Part shown: positions 39,476 to 49,407 of the stretch, piece by piece
How positions within the stretch are numbered: the first letter of the stretch is position 1
How the letters are laid out: each line of letters opens with the position of its first letter
Source of the DNA: Aldehydirespirator sp965220645
Lineage (GTDB): Bacteria > Actinomycetota > Acidimicrobiia > Acidimicrobiales > Aldehydirespiratoraceae
DNA length: 64,000 nt
Direction: 5' to 3'
Assembly (NCBI GenBank): GCA_965220645.1
Contig: OZ244836.1
Span: forward strand, 62,001 to 126,000
Position numbers and translations under genes: made by a program
The notes under the pieces: generated by a model
The model's input: the letters and a program-made list of their open reading frames with translations, nothing else
Told to the model about the DNA's origin: nothing
Database searches by the model: none

Positions 39476-40581
39476 CGGAACCGGGCCGGATCCAGGGCGT
39501 CCACCGACCCCGCCGGCAGAGGCGGCGGATCACACTCACCGGTGATCAGCGCGGCAGTCAGCCGCCCGAGGGCCGGAGAGGTCTTGATGCCGTAGCCGCC
39601 CTGACCGGCCAGCCAGAAGAACCCCGGATGGTCCGGATCGAAGCCGGCCGCGGGAACGCTGTCGCCGGTGAAGGTGCGCAAGCCGGCCCAGGTGCGGCGC
39701 ACGCCCCGGACCTGCAGGGTGGTGGCTTCCTCCAGTTCCTCCACACCCAGCGCGATGTCCTCTGTGGTGGGGCGGGCATCGCACGGCTCGCTGGGTGTCT
39801 CGTCGACGGGCGACACCAGCAACAGGGGACCCTCGGGCTCGAAGTAGAACCGGTTGCCGATGTCCCAGACCATCGGCCACCCTGCGACGGGCACGCCCTC
39901 AGGCGGGGGGAACACGAACACAGAGCGCCGCAGCGGCCTAAGCCCCAGCGGGGCCACGCCGGCCAACCCAGCCACCGCATCGCACCAAGCCCCCGCCGCG
40001 TTGACGACCACGTCGCAGTTCCAGTGCCGATCGCCGGCCCTGACCCGCCAACCACCGGCATGTTCGGCGACCTCAGTCACCTCAGCCACCAGATCCAATT
40101 CCGCTCCCCGGTTGCGGGCGCCGCGCAGGAAGCCCTGCAGAAGGGCGTCGACATCAATCGTCATGGCCCCCGGTTCGTAGACGCCGGACACCGCGGCGTG
40201 CGGCCGCAGCACGCCGACGAGGTCGCGGCATCGGGACCCGTCGAGGCGGTGCACCTCCACCTCTGCCGCTTCGGCCTCGGCCGCCTTGCGCTCGAGGTGG
40301 TCGCGCTCGCTGGACCGCGCGATCCACAACAGGCCCCTCGATGAGAGCAGCGGATAGTCGGCGAACTCCTCGGGCGGCTCGGCCAGAAACGGTCGGCTGG
40401 CCGTGGCCAGGGCCCCGACCACCGGGGCGCCCGAAGTCTCGGTGAGAAGGGCGGCCGACCGGCCGGTGGCATGCGCGCCCGCATGACGCTCACGCTCGAC
40501 CATCACCACCGAGGCGTGCTCGGCCAGATGCCAGGCGGCCGAAGCGCCCGCTATCCCGGCACCGATCACAACCACCCGCAT
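39391..40581 (-). CDS. FAD-dependent amine/amino-acid oxidase (DAO family)
   Basis: 396 residues. It has an N-terminal Rossmann motif VVVIGAGIAGASAAWHLAE, a central VVNAAGAWCD segment, and a C-terminal GLRTFTGDSVPAAGFD and GQGGYGIKTSPALG region, as in glycine/sarcosine/D-amino-acid oxidases. It would oxidise a secondary or primary amine, releasing imine and peroxide or passing electrons on. The last 25 residues or so are encoded inside a dispersed repeat. It is divergent from the amidohydrolase across a GGTATACAAT motif. Confidence 0.84.
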   Translation of the reverse strand: MRVVVIGAGIAGASAAWHLAEHASVVMVERERHAGAHATGRSAALLTETSGAPVVGALATASRPFLAEPPEEFADYPLLSSRGLLWIARSSERDHLERKAAEAEAAEVEVHRLDGSRCRDLVGVLRPHAAVSGVYEPGAMTIDVDALLQGFLRGARNRGAELDLVAEVTEVAEHAGGWRVRAGDRHWNCDVVVNAAGAWCDAVAGLAGVAPLGLRPLRRSVFVFPPPEGVPVAGWPMVWDIGNRFYFEPEGPLLLVSPVDETPSEPCDARPTTEDIALGVEELEEATTLQVRGVRRTWAGLRTFTGDSVPAAGFDPDHPGFFWLAGQGGYGIKTSPALGRLTAALITGECDPPPLPAGSVDALDPARFRAPEAERMGRDSRESLRRAERGRGPSGP

Positions 40582-40618
40582 CGGGTCAGCTTGCCCGATG
40601 CAGGCTCATCTCCCAAAC

Positions 40619-40628
40619 GGTATACAAT
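40619..40628 (+). promoter_or_regulatory. GGTATACAAT motif upstream of the amidohydrolase
   Basis: One of four GGTATACA-type sites in the window. It lies between the divergent DAO-type gene and the amidohydrolase at 40695. The TACAAT part would make a -10 box with an mRNA leader of about 60 nt; the palindromic core GTATAC also suits a GntR-type operator. Confidence 0.45.
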
Positions 40629-40694
40629 CCGGCGCTTCGGGCCGGCCGGGAGCAGTGCTACCGGAAGCGATCAGATGCAACCAGGAGGAACAGC

Positions 40695-41891
40695 GTGCGC
40701 GACGGGCTGACCATCATCGACACCGACACCCACGTGTGGCCGTCGGTGGAGGTGCTCAAGCGCTACGCCGACCAGGAACTGCTCGACCGCTGGGACGCCG
40801 AACTAAGCCACTACGAGCGCCGGGTGGAACTGCCCCTCACCTACGGCGACCCCGAGGAACCGTGGACCAACCTCAGCATCGAGCCCCGCGGCTACCTGCG
40901 GGAGATCGGCGAGAAGTCGCAGCTCGAGGAGAAGCTGGGCGCGGGCGGCCGGGCCGCCCTGGAGGGCAAGATCCGGGGCCTGGTGGTGACCGAGGACTCT
41001 CCCCGCTTCGGGGTGGGCCACGACAACGCCGAGGGCCGCATCGCCGACATGGACCGCGAGGGCGTCGACGTGCACCTGCTGATCCCCGGCACCTGGCCCC
41101 AGTCGGTCACGGTGTGCCCCACCGACGTGGCCACGGGCCTCTACGAGTCCTACGCCCGCTACATGACCGACTTCTGCTCCATCGACACCGGCCGGCTCAA
41201 GAGCCTGCTGATGCTCACCGGCGAGGACGTGGAGTGGTCGGTCCGCCACATCGAGCAGTGCGGCGACGGGCCGTCGGTGGCCGGAGCCATGCTGGCGCTG
41301 GCCGAGGGCTCCCCCATCGACGATCCCGACCTGGAGCCGATCTGGGCCGCAATGGCTGCCGCGGATTTGCCCCTCCTGCATCATTCGTTCTTCTACGAGC
41401 CCCCCTACTTCCCCGGATACCGCGACGTGTGGGACAACATCGTGGTGGCCCGCACCGCAGCCCATCCCTGGGGGGCCCAGTTGCGGTTGGCCTACCTGCT
41501 GCTGTCGGGCGTGTTCGACCGCCACCCGAACTTCCGGGTGGGCTTCTCCGAGACCGGCTGCGGCTGGCTGCCCGAGTGGCTGCTGCGCCTCGACGGGCAG
41601 TCCAAGCACCTCAAGAGCAAGGGACCGGCCCTGTCGATGCTGCCCTCGGAGTACGCCCAGGCCGGCCACGTCTACTGCGGCATCGAGCTCTACGAGGGCC
41701 GCAAGATCTACGACTACGTCGACAATGTCCTGGGCGACGGGGTGCTCATGTACCAGTCGGACTTCCCCCACGCCCAATGCCGTTTTCCCGATTCCCCCGG
41801 CGCGGCATTGGCATGGGGCATTGAAGACGCAGCCAAACGCGAGAGACTGTTCTCGGGCAACGCCACCCGGTTCCTGCGCATGGCGGCCTGA
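40695..41891 (+). CDS. Amidohydrolase-2 family metal-dependent hydrolase/decarboxylase
   Basis: 398 residues of the TIM-barrel family that includes aminocarboxymuconate semialdehyde decarboxylase. It has TIIDTDTHVWPS (Asp-x-Asp-x-His at the N-terminus), PLLHHSFFYEPP, GFSETGCGWLPEWL and YQSDFPHAQCRFPDS with the metal Asp and His near the end. It should decarboxylate or hydrolyse a ring-derived acid. The GTG at 40695 has AGGAGG six bases upstream. The two cupins that follow on the same strand are probably in its transcript. Confidence 0.82.
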   Translation: MRDGLTIIDTDTHVWPSVEVLKRYADQELLDRWDAELSHYERRVELPLTYGDPEEPWTNLSIEPRGYLREIGEKSQLEEKLGAGGRAALEGKIRGLVVTEDSPRFGVGHDNAEGRIADMDREGVDVHLLIPGTWPQSVTVCPTDVATGLYESYARYMTDFCSIDTGRLKSLLMLTGEDVEWSVRHIEQCGDGPSVAGAMLALAEGSPIDDPDLEPIWAAMAAADLPLLHHSFFYEPPYFPGYRDVWDNIVVARTAAHPWGAQLRLAYLLLSGVFDRHPNFRVGFSETGCGWLPEWLLRLDGQSKHLKSKGPALSMLPSEYAQAGHVYCGIELYEGRKIYDYVDNVLGDGVLMYQSDFPHAQCRFPDSPGAALAWGIEDAAKRERLFSGNATRFLRMAA

Positions 41892-41974
41892 CCGTCGCAG
41901 CAGCCGCGCTGCGCTGCCGGGCACCCAGGCACGCGAGACTCAAAAGACAGCTCAACAGACAGGACTAACAAGCG

Positions 41975-42028
41975 ATGGTCGAACGAGAGGCCGTGGTGGC
42001 GATCCCACACGGCACCGAGGCCCACTAA
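41975..42028 (+). CDS. Mini-ORF copying the N-terminus of the downstream cupin (17 aa)
   Basis: ATG GTC GAA CGA GAG opens a frame of 17 codons ending in TAA. The same 15 bases, MVERE, start the real cupin gene 67 bp downstream (42042). The mini-ORF shows no strong ribosome site and does not overlap the next start. It is the weakest member of the start-duplication series. Confidence 0.35.
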   Translation: MVEREAVVAIPHGTEAH

Positions 42029-42041
42029 CAGAGGACGGACA

Positions 42042-42668
42042 ATGGTCGAACGAGAGCAGACACGGTTGCGAGAGCGCGACCGCGGCGAGGAGGACCGGCA
42101 CCCCTACGAGGTGTTCTTCTCCACGTTCAAGGAGAGGCGCGACCGGGCCGACAACGGCCAGGTCGTGATCAAGGGCAAGGACCTGCCGTGGCAGCAGTCC
42201 CGGCAGGGTCGCAGCAAGTACTACCTGCACATGAGAGCCGAGAACCGGGCGGTGCAGGACTGGATGGTGTTCCGCAAGGACATCCAGACCGAGTCCGGGG
42301 CCCACACCCATCAGGGCGGGCTGGTGATCTACGTCACCCGGGGAGCGGGCTACAGCGTGTTCGACGGGGAGGAATACCACTGGAAGCCGGGCGACCTGTT
42401 GATCCTGCCGGTGAAGCCCGGCGGCGTAGAGCACCAGCATTTCAACTACGACGACTCGCAGAGCTCGCAGTGGATCGCGTTCATCTACATCCCGTTCCTG
42501 TTCCAGACCGGATCGATGCTGGCGCAGGTCAAGGAGCAGTCGAACTGGCGGGAGATGACGTCCAAGGGCACCGGTGACGACGACACGGACCGCGACGACG
42601 ACGGCGCCGATGAGGACCCCATCGTGGCCGTAACCCGGATCATCGGCCAGAGAGCCGGCGATGCCTGA
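42042..42668 (+). CDS. Cupin-domain protein
   Basis: 208 residues with a single cupin barrel in the middle: MVFRKDIQTESGAHTHQGGLVIYVTRGAGYSVFDGEEYHWKPGDLLILP, containing HTHQ and the Glu/His pattern of motif 1 and the PGD of motif 2. The flanks are charged and probably disordered (Asp-rich tail). Metal-dependent dioxygenase or isomerase activity is possible. Its TGA lies inside an ATGCCTGA sequence that also starts the following mini-ORF. Confidence 0.8.
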   Translation: MVEREQTRLRERDRGEEDRHPYEVFFSTFKERRDRADNGQVVIKGKDLPWQQSRQGRSKYYLHMRAENRAVQDWMVFRKDIQTESGAHTHQGGLVIYVTRGAGYSVFDGEEYHWKPGDLLILPVKPGGVEHQHFNYDDSQSSQWIAFIYIPFLFQTGSMLAQVKEQSNWREMTSKGTGDDDTDRDDDGADEDPIVAVTRIIGQRAGDA

Positions 42669-42753
42669 CCCAGTGACCGACCAGACGGCAAGCGAACCGA
42701 TGCCTGACACGACTGCGAACGCCAGCGGAGCAAGGGACCGGGCCAATGCCTGA
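42661..42753 (+). CDS. Mini-ORF linking the two cupins (30 aa)
   Basis: The octamer ATGCCTGA occurs at 42661, 42700 and 42746. It contains the stop of the first cupin and the start of this frame, then an internal copy, then the stop of this frame and the start of the second cupin. The peptide begins MPDPVTDQT, close to the second cupin's MPDQT, and repeats MPD inside. It is thus another partial duplication of a start region that keeps stop/start overlaps at both ends. Confidence 0.45.
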   Translation: MPDPVTDQTASEPMPDTTANASGARDRANA

Positions 42754-43237
42754 TCAGACCCTGTATGACCTCACCTTCGCCGAGTCACGGGCCGAGCGCG
42801 ACCGCCGGGCCAAGGCCAAGAACCTGATCGGGCGCGAGGACTGCGGGCCCGAACTCAACCGCATGGGAACCATGCGGTGGTACCTGCATCCACACCTCGA
42901 GACGCCCAGCACCAGGGCCCTGTACTTCCACGAACTGGAGATCCCCCAAGGTTCCAACAGCGGCAAGCTGTACTGCCAGGGCGGGATCCTCCACTTCGTG
43001 CTGGTCGGCAGCGGCCACACCGTGCTCGACGGCCGGGCCCACGAATGGGAGGAGGGCGACGTCATCGCCATACCGATCAGGGAGTCAGGGGCGACCTACC
43101 AGCACTTCAACACGGGCGTGGGACCGACCCGGATGCTGGTGTGCTGGGCCAACCTCGACTCGGCCATCAGCCCCGAGGGCGGCGTGGCCATGGAAGTACT
43201 GGAGCCGTGCCCGGAGTGGCAGGCCGAGCACGGCTGA
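42746..43237 (+). CDS. Cupin-domain protein
   Basis: 163 residues with one cupin domain: FHELEIPQGSNSGKLYCQGGILHFVLVGSGHTVLDGRAHEWEEGDVIAIP. It is related in layout to the preceding cupin, so the pair may form a heteromer. The usual HxH of motif 1 is not obvious here (GGILHF), so metal binding may be altered. The start overlaps the stop of the mini-ORF. It is followed by the Cdc48-like ATPase after 40 bp. Confidence 0.8.
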   Translation: MPDQTLYDLTFAESRAERDRRAKAKNLIGREDCGPELNRMGTMRWYLHPHLETPSTRALYFHELEIPQGSNSGKLYCQGGILHFVLVGSGHTVLDGRAHEWEEGDVIAIPIRESGATYQHFNTGVGPTRMLVCWANLDSAISPEGGVAMEVLEPCPEWQAEHG

Positions 43238-43277
43238 ACGCACTCGCGCCCACGGTTCGGGTCGCGACGGCGGGGCT

Positions 43278-45347
<2,070 letters not shown>

Positions 45348-45358
45348 CGAGCGAACCC

Positions 45359-46894
45359 ATGAGGATCGCCGGGTCGGTGAACGGGTCGGCGGGAGTGTCC
45401 AGCGGGCACCGGCTGGCCACCGAGGCCGGGATCGAGGCGCTGCGGGCCGGGGGAACCGCGGTGGACGCGGCGCTGGCCGCGGCGTTCACCCAGTGGGTGG
45501 TGAACGCGCCTCAGTCCGGTCCCGGCGGCGAGATGGTGACGCTGGTAGCGGAAGCGGCCGGCGGCCCAGACGCAGGCAGAGGTGTTCAGGTGTACGGCGG
45601 CTGGTCGCGGGCGCCGCGGGCGGCAGGCGGCGGCCGCGACGGCGCGGCCGCCGAGTCGGGCGGGGGCGGGGCCGATCCGGGCTGGCCCCCTACCAGCGGT
45701 CCCCGCAACGCGGTGGTACCCGGATCGCTCAGGGGCGCGGAGGCGGCGTGGAGAGCCCGCGGAAGGCTCGACTGGGCCACCCTCTTCTCCGGGGCGGTGG
45801 CCGCCGCGGCCGGCCACACCGTGACACCGCGAATGGCGGAGGTGTACGAGCGGGTCGAGAGCCGGGGCCATCGCGACGCCCTGCGACGGATACTGGGAAG
45901 CGAGAACGCCCCGCGGGCGGGAGCAACCATCCGCATGCCGGACCTGGCCGCCACCCTGGAGGCAATCGCATGGCAGGGGCCCGACGCCTTCTACCGGGGG
46001 AGGCTGGCCGATCGGCTGGTGGCCGCGGCCGAACAGGAGGGGGCCGCGCTGCGCCACGACGATCTGGCCGCCGTGGAGGCCACCGTCGAACCAGCCCGGC
46101 GATTCGAACTCGACGACGTCGTGTTGTGGGTGACGGGCGCACCGAGCCAGGCACCCATCACTGCCGCTCTGCTGGCTGCCGCGCCGCCCGATGCCGACCC
46201 AGCCTCGCGAGACTTCGCCGACGCAGTGGCCCCGCTCACCGAGCAGCAGCTCACGGAGTTCTGCACCCGCGGCCCGGCCCTCCCGGCGGGAACGGCGGTG
46301 GCCACCGCGCTCGACCCCCACGGCCTGACGGCAACCGTGGTGCACAGCCTGGCCGGAGTGCAGTTCGGCACCGGCTGGGTGGCCGGCAACACCGGAGTGG
46401 CCTTCAGCAACCGGGTGGGCACGGCCCTCTCGGATCGACCGGACCTCCCCGGATGCAATCCGCGGGGCGGCGCGGTGCTGCCCCACACGCTCAGCGCGGC
46501 CCATGTGCGGCGCCGGCACGGACCGGGCTGGATGACGCTGGCTACGCCGGGAGGCGACCGGCAGGTGCAGTGGCTGGCCCAGGCCATCCAGCGCTTCCGG
46601 CAGGGGGAGGGCACGGCCGACATCGCGGCCGGGGCCCGATGGTTCGTATGCCCCGCCGGTGACCGCTTCGGCGTGCCCGCCGGCATCGGCGAGCCGTGGT
46701 ATGCCTTCGCCGAGCCGGGCATCGCCTGGCAAGGCGACACCCGTCTGGCCGGCTACGAAGTGAGGACCACCGGCAACGCGGGGGGCGGACTGCAGGTGGT
46801 GGTGGGCGGAGACCACACCGGCCCCGGCCGGCGCAGCGTTGCCGAGTTGGCGAGCGATCCCCGCTCCGCAGGCGCGGCCCTAACCCTGCTGTGA
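45359..46894 (+). CDS. Gamma-glutamyltransferase-family Ntn hydrolase
   Basis: 511 residues. It has the family N-terminus SSGHRLATEAGIEALRAGGTAVDAALAAAF, the NAVVPGSLRGAEAAW segment, and the junction region where the precursor is cleaved. The expected TTHYS nucleophile motif is AGTAVATALD, so a Thr is present but its neighbours differ from classical enzymes. No clear signal peptide is visible, so it may be cytoplasmic, resembling acylase- or oxamate-type homologues. A Gly-rich insertion lies at about 75-110. It starts 12 bp after the ATPase. Confidence 0.75.
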   Translation: MRIAGSVNGSAGVSSGHRLATEAGIEALRAGGTAVDAALAAAFTQWVVNAPQSGPGGEMVTLVAEAAGGPDAGRGVQVYGGWSRAPRAAGGGRDGAAAESGGGGADPGWPPTSGPRNAVVPGSLRGAEAAWRARGRLDWATLFSGAVAAAAGHTVTPRMAEVYERVESRGHRDALRRILGSENAPRAGATIRMPDLAATLEAIAWQGPDAFYRGRLADRLVAAAEQEGAALRHDDLAAVEATVEPARRFELDDVVLWVTGAPSQAPITAALLAAAPPDADPASRDFADAVAPLTEQQLTEFCTRGPALPAGTAVATALDPHGLTATVVHSLAGVQFGTGWVAGNTGVAFSNRVGTALSDRPDLPGCNPRGGAVLPHTLSAAHVRRRHGPGWMTLATPGGDRQVQWLAQAIQRFRQGEGTADIAAGARWFVCPAGDRFGVPAGIGEPWYAFAEPGIAWQGDTRLAGYEVRTTGNAGGGLQVVVGGDHTGPGRRSVAELASDPRSAGAALTLL

Positions 46895-47022
46895 CGGATG
46901 GCACGTTTACAACGGGTTGACAAGCGGGAACACTGAGGGCACGCAAGACACACGCCTCGCTCGATGTTGCTTCCGAGAGCCGGGCGAGAACCGCGGCCCG
47001 AATGCATCGACTCCGGGCTCGC

Positions 47023-47104
47023 GGGATTCCTTCGCAGAAGCTCGACTGGATGCCGTCGCACCATCTCGACGGGATTCCTTCGCAGAAGCTCGACTGGATG
47101 CGTC
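47023..47104. repeat. 48-bp-period duplication upstream of the sigma factor
   Basis: GGGATTCCTTCGCAGAAGCT and the next 11 bases occur at 47023 and 47071. In one frame, ATG 47002 opens 56 codons through both copies to a TAA that overlaps the ATG at 47172 inside the sigma gene (TAATG). It resembles the other start-linked duplications, although the sigma start itself is uncertain. Confidence 0.6.
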
Positions 47105-47153
47105 GGCTGCCGGCGCATCTGCCGCGAATGGGGGGAGAAAGGAAGGGAGGAAG

Positions 47154-47702
47154 GTGGACACGAATGAATTAATGGGCGTCAAGGAGGCCAGCAGCCGAGA
47201 CAGGGACTGGTTCACCAGTCTCTACCACGACAGCTACCGGATGCTGTTGGCCTATGCCAGGAGACGTGTGGATGAGCAGACAGCCGACGAAGTGGTTGCC
47301 GACACATTCCTCGTCGCGTGGCGTCGACGGGACGAGATCCCTGAGGGCTTCGAGCGGGCCTGGCTCTTCGGAGTGGCCCGCAACACGATCCTCACCGCCA
47401 ACCGGTCCGCTCGCCGTCGCAACGCTCTCAACGGAAAGCTCTACGGCGTTGCTCGTCCGGGAGCCTGGACCGATGACCACTTCGAGACATCGGAGCGGAC
47501 CGACGTCCTGCTACCGGCCCTGCGCAGCCTGCGGGAGGAGGATCGAGAGATCCTCATGCTGGTGGCCTGGGAAGAGCTGTCGCATGCCGAGATCGGAGAG
47601 GCCTTGGGCATCTCTTCCAACGCGGTGGCAATCAGGGTGCACCGAGCCCGCAAGCGGCTCGCAGATCGAATCGACAGTGCCGCCGTCCATTGCGACGCAT
47701 GA
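47154..47702 (+). CDS. ECF-type RNA polymerase sigma factor
   Basis: 182 residues from the GTG at 47154 (GGGAGG just upstream); ATG 47172 is an alternative. Region 2 is LYHDSYRMLLAYARRRVDEQTADEVVADTFLVAWRR with the -10-recognition helix; region 4 is LREEDREILMLVAWEELSHAEIGEALGISSNAVAIRVHRARKRL, a clear helix-turn-helix. It directs transcription of an unknown regulon. The following small gene lacks a recognisable anti-sigma domain but sits where an anti-sigma factor is usually found. The frame is open upstream through the duplicated segment. Confidence 0.86.
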   Translation: MDTNELMGVKEASSRDRDWFTSLYHDSYRMLLAYARRRVDEQTADEVVADTFLVAWRRRDEIPEGFERAWLFGVARNTILTANRSARRRNALNGKLYGVARPGAWTDDHFETSERTDVLLPALRSLREEDREILMLVAWEELSHAEIGEALGISSNAVAIRVHRARKRLADRIDSAAVHCDA

Positions 47703-47729
47703 CACTCGTACAACTTGGGGGGCCTTGTG

Positions 47730-48062
47730 GTGCACACGAGAAAGCAGGCAGATGTGACAACCGGTGATGGTTCGATAGCAGGAGACGGCAACGACGGCGG
47801 CCTCGACGGCGACTTCGACGATCACGACAACGATCTCATCGAGCAGCTTCGCCAAGCCGACCCCGTCGACGTCGAAGCCCTCCCGTCCTCCCGCAGCGAC
47901 AAAGCCATGAAGACGCTCAACGAGATCCTCGGCCCGGACGATGAAGCTGGGTCTGGACCCGAGTCGGAAGCCGCAACCGGAACCGACGAGTCCTCCCCCT
48001 CACCCGCCGCGGGAGACCGCGGCGGGGAGGAAGCGCCGCCGCCGTGTCCCACGTCGCGGTGA
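47730..48062 (+). CDS. Acidic, probably disordered protein downstream of the sigma factor
   Basis: 110 residues from a GTG at 47730 (several starts are possible, 47715-47754). It is rich in Asp, Gly, Ser and Pro. The only ordered-looking part is DLIEQLRQADPVDVEALPSS, which resembles the first helix found in short proteins or anti-sigma factors that follow ECF sigma genes; no membrane segment follows. It may be a truncated anti-sigma factor. It ends before the control region of the acyl-CoA dehydrogenase. Confidence 0.5.
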   Translation: MHTRKQADVTTGDGSIAGDGNDGGLDGDFDDHDNDLIEQLRQADPVDVEALPSSRSDKAMKTLNEILGPDDEAGSGPESEAATGTDESSPSPAAGDRGGEEAPPPCPTSR

Positions 48063-48204
48063 TCGTTGGAGTGCTCACGTCAGACGCCCGCTGCTGAGCA
48101 CCCGGCGACACCACAACTACGGACGCGGCGGCGGCCACCGTCCCGGACTCTAGAAGATCTCGGGCTCCAGAGGATGGCGGGTTGGAGCGTTCTGCCCGCG
48201 GGTT

Positions 48205-48214
48205 GGTATACAAC
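48205..48214 (+). promoter_or_regulatory. GGTATACAAC motif upstream of acyl-CoA dehydrogenase
   Basis: Third GGTATACA-type site. It lies 28 bp before the ATG at 48243. It could be a -10 region with a short leader or a repressor site. Confidence 0.42.
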
Positions 48215-48242
48215 ATGAGCCGAACCCGCACCAGGACGAGCC

Positions 48243-49385
48243 ATGTACGTGAACCTGACTTTCAAAGACCAGGACTGGCCCCAGTCCACCATCGCGGCCA
48301 TGGCCGGCTTCGCGTCCGAGCACCGCGACGAGTTGCGGTCCTGCCAGCAGGCTGCCCGGTTCCCGGCCGAGATCTACGCGGCCATGGGCAGCCGGGGCTG
48401 GGTGGGCCCGTTCACACCGCAGGACGAAGGCGGCAGCGGGCTGGGCGTAGCCGAGTACTGCCTGATCGAGGAGGAGGTGGGCCGGCTGGGGCTGGTCTCG
48501 CCGCAGATCTCGATCCAGGGCCAGCGGTGGCTCATCGACTGGGCCACCGCTGAGCAGCGGGAGCGCTACCTGCCGGGCATCGCCCGGGGCACCCTGATCT
48601 TCTCCGAGTCCATCTCCGAGCCGGGCGTGGGCTCGTCCATGAAGCTGATGCGCACCACCGCCGAGCGCGACGGCGACGACTGGATCATCAACGGCGCCAA
48701 GACCCACGTGAACCTGGGATGCGAGAGCCAGGTCACGCTGGTGTACGCCATCGCGCCGGAGGGGATCACCGCCTTCCTGGTGGACACCGACCTGCCCGGC
48801 GTGTCGACGCATCACACCGACCCGATCGGGCTGCGCCTGATCCCCACCGCCGACGTGACACTGGATCACGTGCGGGTGCCGGCATCGGCGGTACTGGGTG
48901 AGGCCGGCCGGGGGATGGACACCTTCTTCTCGACGTTCAACATGAGCCGGCTGGGCAACGCCTCGGAGCTGATCGGGTTCGGGCGGCGGGCCCTGGCCGA
49001 CGCCATCGCCTACGGATCGGACCGGGAGGTGGGCGACTCGGTGGTGACCGACTTCCAGGGCATCCAGTGGACCGTGGCCAACTGCTACAGCGACCTCTAC
49101 GGGGCGTCGCTGGCCCGCGACCACGCAGCCAACCTCCACGACGCCGGCGGCGACGTGGCCCTGGCCACGACGCTGGCCAAGAAGATGGCCATCAAGGCGT
49201 CGGAGCACGCGGTCAACGAGGCGTTCGCCCTGACCGGGGGCCACGGCCTGTACACCGACACCGACTACGGCCAGCTGCTGCACGACATGAAGGTCCTGCG
49301 GGTGGCCGGAGGCTCGCTCGAAGTGCTGCGCAACTACGTGGCCCGCCGGGTGTTGCGGGCCGACGACTACGAGGGTCTGGGTTGA
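48243..49385 (+). CDS. Acyl-CoA dehydrogenase
   Basis: 380 residues with the usual three-part fold: N-terminal helices, the FAD-contact strand ESISEPGVGSSMKLMRTTAERDGDDWIINGAKTHV, and the C-terminal helical bundle ending GGHGLYTDTDYGQLLHDMKVLRVAGGS. It dehydrogenates a CoA thioester at the alpha-beta bond. The CoA substrate is probably made by the ligase immediately downstream. Start supported by AGGACGAG just upstream. Confidence 0.87.
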   Translation: MYVNLTFKDQDWPQSTIAAMAGFASEHRDELRSCQQAARFPAEIYAAMGSRGWVGPFTPQDEGGSGLGVAEYCLIEEEVGRLGLVSPQISIQGQRWLIDWATAEQRERYLPGIARGTLIFSESISEPGVGSSMKLMRTTAERDGDDWIINGAKTHVNLGCESQVTLVYAIAPEGITAFLVDTDLPGVSTHHTDPIGLRLIPTADVTLDHVRVPASAVLGEAGRGMDTFFSTFNMSRLGNASELIGFGRRALADAIAYGSDREVGDSVVTDFQGIQWTVANCYSDLYGASLARDHAANLHDAGGDVALATTLAKKMAIKASEHAVNEAFALTGGHGLYTDTDYGQLLHDMKVLRVAGGSLEVLRNYVARRVLRADDYEGLG

Positions 49386-49407
49386 GCCTTCAGCAGCCCG
49401 TAGCCGT

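Noticed and set aside
46917..47153. TTG start for the sigma factor and a TTGACA -35 box at 46917
   Set aside because: No -10 element at proper spacing, and the extension consists of repeat-derived residues absent from ECF sigma factors.
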